DNA of 18,676 bases from DATHZQ01 sp035458525 (lineage in GTDB: Bacteria; Actinomycetota; Acidimicrobiia; Spongiisociales; UBA5794): the NCBI GenBank assembly GCA_035458525.1, contig DATHZQ010000109.1, positions 1 through 18,676 of the forward strand, written 5' to 3'. Position numbers and translations under genes: made by a program. Of this stretch, positions 15,355 through 18,676 are shown in pieces (position 1 is the first letter of the stretch; each line of letters opens with the position of its first letter). The notes below the pieces were generated by a model. That model worked only from the letters and a program-made list of their open reading frames with translations. It searched no databases and had not been told where the DNA came from.

Positions 15355-16362
15355 ATGGATTTCGGCGTAGTACTGCAAACCGATCCACCCGTCTCGCGGG
15401 TGCTCGACCTCACCCGGCGTGCCGAGGCGAACGGCTTCACCTATGGGTGGACGTTCGACTCTCACGTGCTCTGGCAAGAACCCTTCGTCATCTACAGCCT
15501 CATGCTGAACGAGACGAAGCGCATGACGGTGGGGCCGATGGTCTCGAATCCCGGCACGCGCGATTGGACGGTGCTGGCGTCGATGTTCGCCACGCTCAAC
15601 CAGCATTTTGGCGACCGCACCGTGTGCGGCATGGGCCGCGGCGACTCGGCGCTGCGGGTGATCGGCAAGAAACCCAAGAGCCTCGCCGAGACCGAGGAGT
15701 CGATCGGCGTCATCAAGGGGCTCGTCGCAGGGCGAGAAGTCGACTACCAGGGGACGCCGGTCAAGATCCCCTGGATCGACCAGGGCTGGAACCTTCCCGT
15801 GTGGATGGCAGCGTACGGACCCAAGACGCTGGCGATGACCGGGCGAGTCGCCGACGGCTTCATCCTTCAACTCGCCGATCCGCAGATCCTGAAATGGACG
15901 CTCTCCACGGTGCGTAGCGCAGCGGCGGAGGCGGGCCGCGACCCCGACGACATCACGGTTGCAGTGGTCGCTCCCGCCTATGTCGGCGACGACCTTGCCG
16001 ACCAGAGGGACCAGCTGCGTTGGTTCGGCGGAATGGTCGGCAACCACGTCGTGGATCTCGTCAACCGCTACGGCGAAGCGGACGAGTCGAAGATCCCGAG
16101 GGCATTGTCCAACTACATCAAGACCCGCGAGGAGTACGACTACGCCCATCACGGGAAGGCAGGGAACCCTACGACCGACTTCGTGCCTGACGAGATCGTC
16201 GATCGCTTCTGCATCCTCGGTCCCATTCAGCACCACATCGACCGGCTGGTCGAGTTGCACGATCTCGGCGTCAACCACTTCAGCATCTACCTGATGCACG
16301 ACAATCAGGACGCGACGCTCGATGCGTATGGCGAGTACGTGATCCCCTACTTCCAGAAGTGA
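15355..16362 (+). CDS. TIGR03842-type LLM (luciferase-like, F420/flavin-dependent) oxidoreductase
   Basis: This 335-residue TIM-barrel protein of the bacterial luciferase superfamily starts MDFGVVLQTDPPVSRVLDL. It has WTFDSHVLWQEPFVIYS, VGPMVSNPGTRDWTVLAS, CGMGRGDSALRV and VADGFILQLADP, all typical of the TIGR03842 (CPS_4043) family. Members are predicted to use F420 or flavin; the reaction is not established. From memory, this family is often found with dihydropyrimidinase and beta-alanine aminotransferase genes in actinobacteria, and here those genes are 3-9 kb away on the same strand. It might carry out a redox step on a pyrimidine, such as the missing reductase, but this is inference. Leaderless start: TAGGTT is six bases before the ATG. 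Confidence 0.88.
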   Translation: MDFGVVLQTDPPVSRVLDLTRRAEANGFTYGWTFDSHVLWQEPFVIYSLMLNETKRMTVGPMVSNPGTRDWTVLASMFATLNQHFGDRTVCGMGRGDSALRVIGKKPKSLAETEESIGVIKGLVAGREVDYQGTPVKIPWIDQGWNLPVWMAAYGPKTLAMTGRVADGFILQLADPQILKWTLSTVRSAAAEAGRDPDDITVAVVAPAYVGDDLADQRDQLRWFGGMVGNHVVDLVNRYGEADESKIPRALSNYIKTREEYDYAHHGKAGNPTTDFVPDEIVDRFCILGPIQHHIDRLVELHDLGVNHFSIYLMHDNQDATLDAYGEYVIPYFQK

Positions 16363-16388
16363 GTTCCGCCCTGGCGGCACGGCATTCG

Positions 16389-16400
16389 TAGAGTGGCTGC
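16389..16400 (+). promoter_or_regulatory. Leaderless -10 element of the small CxxC gene
   Basis: TAGAGT (16389-16394) is exactly six bases before the ATG at 16401, matching the leaderless layout seen elsewhere in the window. This supports the small frame as a real gene and makes this the likely promoter of the PLP enzyme gene too. No -35 is obvious. Confidence 0.6.
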
Positions 16401-16619
16401 ATGACCAACGAGCTCCCCACTCCAGGCCAGGTTTCCGCCGAGGATCGTGACATCGACATTCCGGCGACGCCGGCGCACCGAGTCGCTCCGACACCGGGAT
16501 CCATCCGCTGCGGCAGTTGCCACGGGCCCGTGCTGCGTTTTCCCGACGGTTCGCTGCGGTGCGTCGAGGAGGGCGTGGATCTCGAAGCGCCCGCGACGTA
16601 TCTGCTCTCCGCCGACTGA
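16401..16619 (+). CDS. Small CxxC protein of unknown function
   Basis: The protein has 72 residues. The first ~35 are polar and probably disordered; the rest holds CGSCHGPVLRFPDGSLRC, a zinc-ribbon-like knuckle with CxxC and a third Cys 14 residues later, but no visible fourth Cys (a His follows the second Cys). It may bind zinc as a half-knuckle or dimer, or be a redox protein. The reading frame is supported by the leaderless promoter and by its fit just four bases before the PLP enzyme gene. A DNA or RNA helper, or a partner of the PLP enzyme in sulfur chemistry, are both conceivable; I recognise no family. Confidence 0.65.
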   Translation: MTNELPTPGQVSAEDRDIDIPATPAHRVAPTPGSIRCGSCHGPVLRFPDGSLRCVEEGVDLEAPATYLLSAD

Positions 16620-16623
16620 TGCA

Positions 16624-17679
16624 ATGAACCTCGATCCTTTCACCGCGGCGCTGCACGCCGACGCCGATCTCGCCGACGTACCCGACGTCGCCCCGCCGGT
16701 GCGGGTCACGACGACGTACGACCGCGGAGAGCAATCCGCGCTCGAGTACCGGCGCAGCCACCATCCGACCACAGACCGTTTCGAGGCGGTCATTGGGGCG
16801 CTCGAGGGGGGCCATGCGGTGGCCTTTCCATCGGGGATGGCGGCGGCGCTTGCGATCCTGCGGCACGTCCGCCCGGCACGCATTGCGATCCCAGAAGACG
16901 TGTATCACGGTGTGCGAAGCTTGGTGCGCTCCGAGGAGCAGCACGGAGCCATCGAAGTCGTCGATGTCGAAGATCTGGGGGAGGGCGACCTGTGGTGGAT
17001 CGAGACGCCTTCGAATCCGAAATGCTTGGTGACGGACATCGCTGCTGCCGCCGCTGCGGCTGCGACCCGTGGTGTGATCGTGGCAGTTGACTCGACCTTT
17101 GCGACGCCCGTACTGCAGCGGCCGCTGGCGCTCGGGGCCCACCTGGTGATGCACTCGACCACGAAGTTCATCGCAGGGCATTCGGACGCAATGGGCGGTG
17201 TGGTCGTCGTGCACACGTCTCCCGAGGCTGATGCGCTGCGCCACCAGCGAATGCAGGATGGGGCAATCCCTGGATCACTCGACGTCTGGCTGGCGCTGCG
17301 GGGCGTGCGGACGCTGCCGCTCCGCGTCGAGCGTCAGTCCTCCACGGCGTCTGAGATCGCCGCGTGGCTCAACGGGCAGGTTCTGCGCGTGTGGCATCCG
17401 TCGCTGCCGGACCATCCTGGTTTCGACATCGCCCGAAGACAGATGTCTCGCTCCGGCGGCGTGCTTTCGTTCGAGCTCGAGTCCGGTGACCGTGCCCGAG
17501 CCGTCGTCGATGCGCTCCGGCTGTTTCGCAAAGCCACCTCGCTCGGCGGCGTCGAATCCCTCGCCGAGTGGCGCCGATCGGTCAATCCGGCGGCACCTGA
17601 GGGCCTGATTCGCCTGTCAATGGGGCTCGAGGCGCCGGCCGATCTGATGGCCGACTTGGAGCAGGCGGTCACCGGCTAG
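16624..17679 (+). CDS. Cys/Met-metabolism PLP enzyme (cystathionine gamma-synthase/lyase-like)
   Basis: This 351-residue fold-type I enzyme is somewhat short of the usual 380-400. It has the RYR-like tract EYRRSHHPTTDRFE, the FPSGMAAALA phosphate loop, ETPSNP (128-132), D156 in VAVDSTFATP and the PLP lysine K181 in HSTTKFIAGHSD. The C-terminus has the family's LSFEL, SLGGVESL and IRLSMGLE motifs. It probably acts on cysteine, homocysteine, cystathionine or methionine; synthase, gamma-lyase and beta-lyase cannot be told apart by eye. The ATG at 16624 follows the small CxxC gene by four bases, so both share one transcript. It ends in CTAG, which also encodes the stop of the convergent VOC gene. 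Confidence 0.88.
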   Translation: MNLDPFTAALHADADLADVPDVAPPVRVTTTYDRGEQSALEYRRSHHPTTDRFEAVIGALEGGHAVAFPSGMAAALAILRHVRPARIAIPEDVYHGVRSLVRSEEQHGAIEVVDVEDLGEGDLWWIETPSNPKCLVTDIAAAAAAAATRGVIVAVDSTFATPVLQRPLALGAHLVMHSTTKFIAGHSDAMGGVVVVHTSPEADALRHQRMQDGAIPGSLDVWLALRGVRTLPLRVERQSSTASEIAAWLNGQVLRVWHPSLPDHPGFDIARRQMSRSGGVLSFELESGDRARAVVDALRLFRKATSLGGVESLAEWRRSVNPAAPEGLIRLSMGLEAPADLMADLEQAVTG

Positions 17680-18050
17680 CTGAGCTCGCCGGCGTCGTCC
17701 GGTCCGAGGATCTCGTAGATGTTGCCGTCGGGTCCGCGGAAATGACGCCAACGCAGCGCCCCGTTCGTGTCCCCTTCGCTCGCCCACTCGATGCCGCTCG
17801 CAGTCAACGCACGTTCCGCTGTCCGATAGTCGGTGACGCGAAACCCGACCACCGGGCCTTTGCCGAAGAACGTGTGGTCGACATCGGCATCGTCGTGGAT
17901 CTGGATCTCCTCGCCACCGGGAAGCGTGAACCAGGTGACGCCCGGTTCCGACTTGGTGACGGTGATCCCCATCACCTCACCGAACAGCCGGTCGAGGTCG
18001 GCGTGGGCCGCAGAGCGCACCCCCATCCAGATGATGCCCTCGACGTTCAT
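17676..18050 (-). CDS. VOC-family (glyoxalase/bleomycin-resistance-like) protein
   Basis: The protein has 124 residues with two beta-alpha-beta-beta-beta modules. The first begins VEGIIWMGVRSAAHADLDRLFGEVMG and includes WFTLPGGEEIQIHDD; the second includes VVGFRVTDYRTAERAL and ends RHFRGPDGNIYEILGPD. The PDGNIYEI motif supplies a typical metal-binding Glu. VOC proteins range from glyoxalases to dioxygenases and antibiotic-binding proteins, so the function is open. The start ATG (18050) overlaps the stop of the upstream RNA methyltransferase as ATGA, so the pair is translationally coupled. The gene ends tail to tail with the PLP enzyme gene, with stops overlapping in CTAG. Confidence 0.85.
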   Translation of the reverse strand: MNVEGIIWMGVRSAAHADLDRLFGEVMGITVTKSEPGVTWFTLPGGEEIQIHDDADVDHTFFGKGPVVGFRVTDYRTAERALTASGIEWASEGDTNGALRWRHFRGPDGNIYEILGPDDAGELS

Positions 18051-18676
18051 TCTTCGCCCGCCAGGGTGAATCGAGCAACCGTCTCGACGTGGAAGGTCTG
18101 CGGGAACATGTCCACGGGTGCGGCCCAATCGAGGCGGTAGCCACGCTGCGACAGCAGTCGGGCGTCTCGCGCCAGGCTCGCCGGATCGCACGATACGTAG
18201 ACCAGGCGACGGGGATCTGGTGCGATCGCGACCTCGACTCCGTCTTCGCCGAGGCCGGTGCGGGGGGGATCGACGATTGCGATGTCCCACGGCTCGTCGA
18301 TACGTGACACGGCCTCTTCGAAACGGCTGCGCACGACGACCACGTCGGCGTCCGCGTGTTTGAGGTTGGCCCGCAAATCGCGCACTGCAGTGGGTTCGGA
18401 CTCGACGGCGATCACCCGTGCGGCCTGCTCGGCGAGGGCCACCGCAAAAAGCCCTCCGCCTGCGTACCCATCGAGCACGACGTCGTCGTCCGCCACCTCG
18501 GCGGCTTCTTTCACCAACGCAACGAGCGCCTCTGCGCCTGCGGTGTTGTTCTGAAAGAAGGCCAGCGCCGTGATGCGATACGTCGAGTCTCCAATCATCT
18601 CTCTCAAAGAGGGTTTGCCGATGTACGGCTTGATTCCATTCCTCGTAGCAACGGCGATGTTTGCGCCCCAGTCTTG
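18047..18676 (-). CDS. TrmA/RlmD-family RNA 5-methyluridine methyltransferase (5' part outside the window)
   Basis: The frame is open from the window edge (18676) to the TGA at 18047-18049, about 209 residues of the C-terminal half. It shows the FFQNNTAGAEALV segment, the SAM-binding LDGYAGGGLFAVALAEQA motif, AVESEPTAVRDLRAN, the AIVDPPRTGLG motif, the catalytic-cysteine loop VYVSCDPASLARD, and the closing VDMFPQTFHVETVARF. Such enzymes use SAM to methylate C5 of a uridine in tRNA or 23S rRNA through a covalent Cys adduct. Which RNA cannot be told without the N-terminus (TRAM domain or Fe-S cluster). The frame reads through the TTG at 18607, so that is not a start. It is followed by the coupled VOC gene. 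Confidence 0.9.
   Translation of the reverse strand, partial: QDWGANIAVATRNGIKPYIGKPSLREMIGDSTYRITALAFFQNNTAGAEALVALVKEAAEVADDDVVLDGYAGGGLFAVALAEQAARVIAVESEPTAVRDLRANLKHADADVVVVRSRFEEAVSRIDEPWDIAIVDPPRTGLGEDGVEVAIAPDPRRLVYVSCDPASLARDARLLSQRGYRLDWAAPVDMFPQTFHVETVARFTLAGEE

Noticed and set aside
15268..17244. Long minus-strand frame (658 codons) across the LLM and PLP genes
   Set aside because: Both plus-strand genes are clear from conserved motifs and promoters; the antisense frame has no domain.

Overview
The window looks like chromosomal DNA from a high-GC actinobacterium. The signs are a DUF222/HNH endonuclease gene, a DUF559-type protein with an AbiEi-like N-terminus, a TIGR03842-type LLM (F420/flavin) oxidoreductase, GTG and TTG starts, and many leaderless promoters with TANNNT exactly six bases before the ATG. 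Acidimicrobiia is my best guess; the sequence alone does not prove it. I see no rRNA, tRNA, CRISPR array, transposase or phage genes.

Left part (1-6456), surface and accessory. It opens with the 3' end of a secreted-type protein gene (2-424), then about 650 gene-free bases dense in perfect hairpins and closed by an intrinsic terminator. Next come a small secreted protein on the minus strand (1093-1695), a leaderless DUF222/HNH gene with an odd C-terminal tail (1935-3449), and a secreted zinc-metalloprotease-like protein (3678-5642). A similar structured element lies before and after the protease gene (cores 3576-3623 and 5827-5873). The second copy leads into a good ribosome binding site but no convincing gene, only about 370 bases ending in very strong hairpins.

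Middle part (6457-12878), pyrimidine/beta-alanine catabolism with an insert. A class III aminotransferase, a dihydropyrimidinase with all its metal ligands, a TIGR03086-type small protein and a CoA-acylating (methyl)malonate-semialdehyde dehydrogenase all lie on the plus strand. Together they can take a dihydropyrimidine to a ureido acid, and beta-alanine through malonate semialdehyde to acetyl-CoA. The first reductase and the ureidopropionase are not in the window. An LLM oxidoreductase at 15355 belongs to a family I associate with such clusters. Between aminotransferase and dihydropyrimidinase, on the minus strand, sit a small LiaF-like protein and a vapBC toxin-antitoxin pair driven by a leaderless, repeat-rich promoter.

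Right part (12879-18676). A cassette with an AbiEi-like/DUF559 gene is bounded by short GAACCTAAGG repeats and a perfect 14-bp hairpin. It abuts a squalene-cyclase-like gene cut down to 79 codons, which suggests an insertion with deletion. That remnant is coupled to a zinc alcohol dehydrogenase, which diverges from the LLM oxidoreductase gene through a 37-bp region holding two leaderless promoters. A tiny CxxC protein then precedes a Cys/Met-metabolism PLP enzyme. The PLP gene converges, sharing a CTAG double stop, on a VOC protein gene that is itself overlapped by an RNA m5U methyltransferase gene running off the window.
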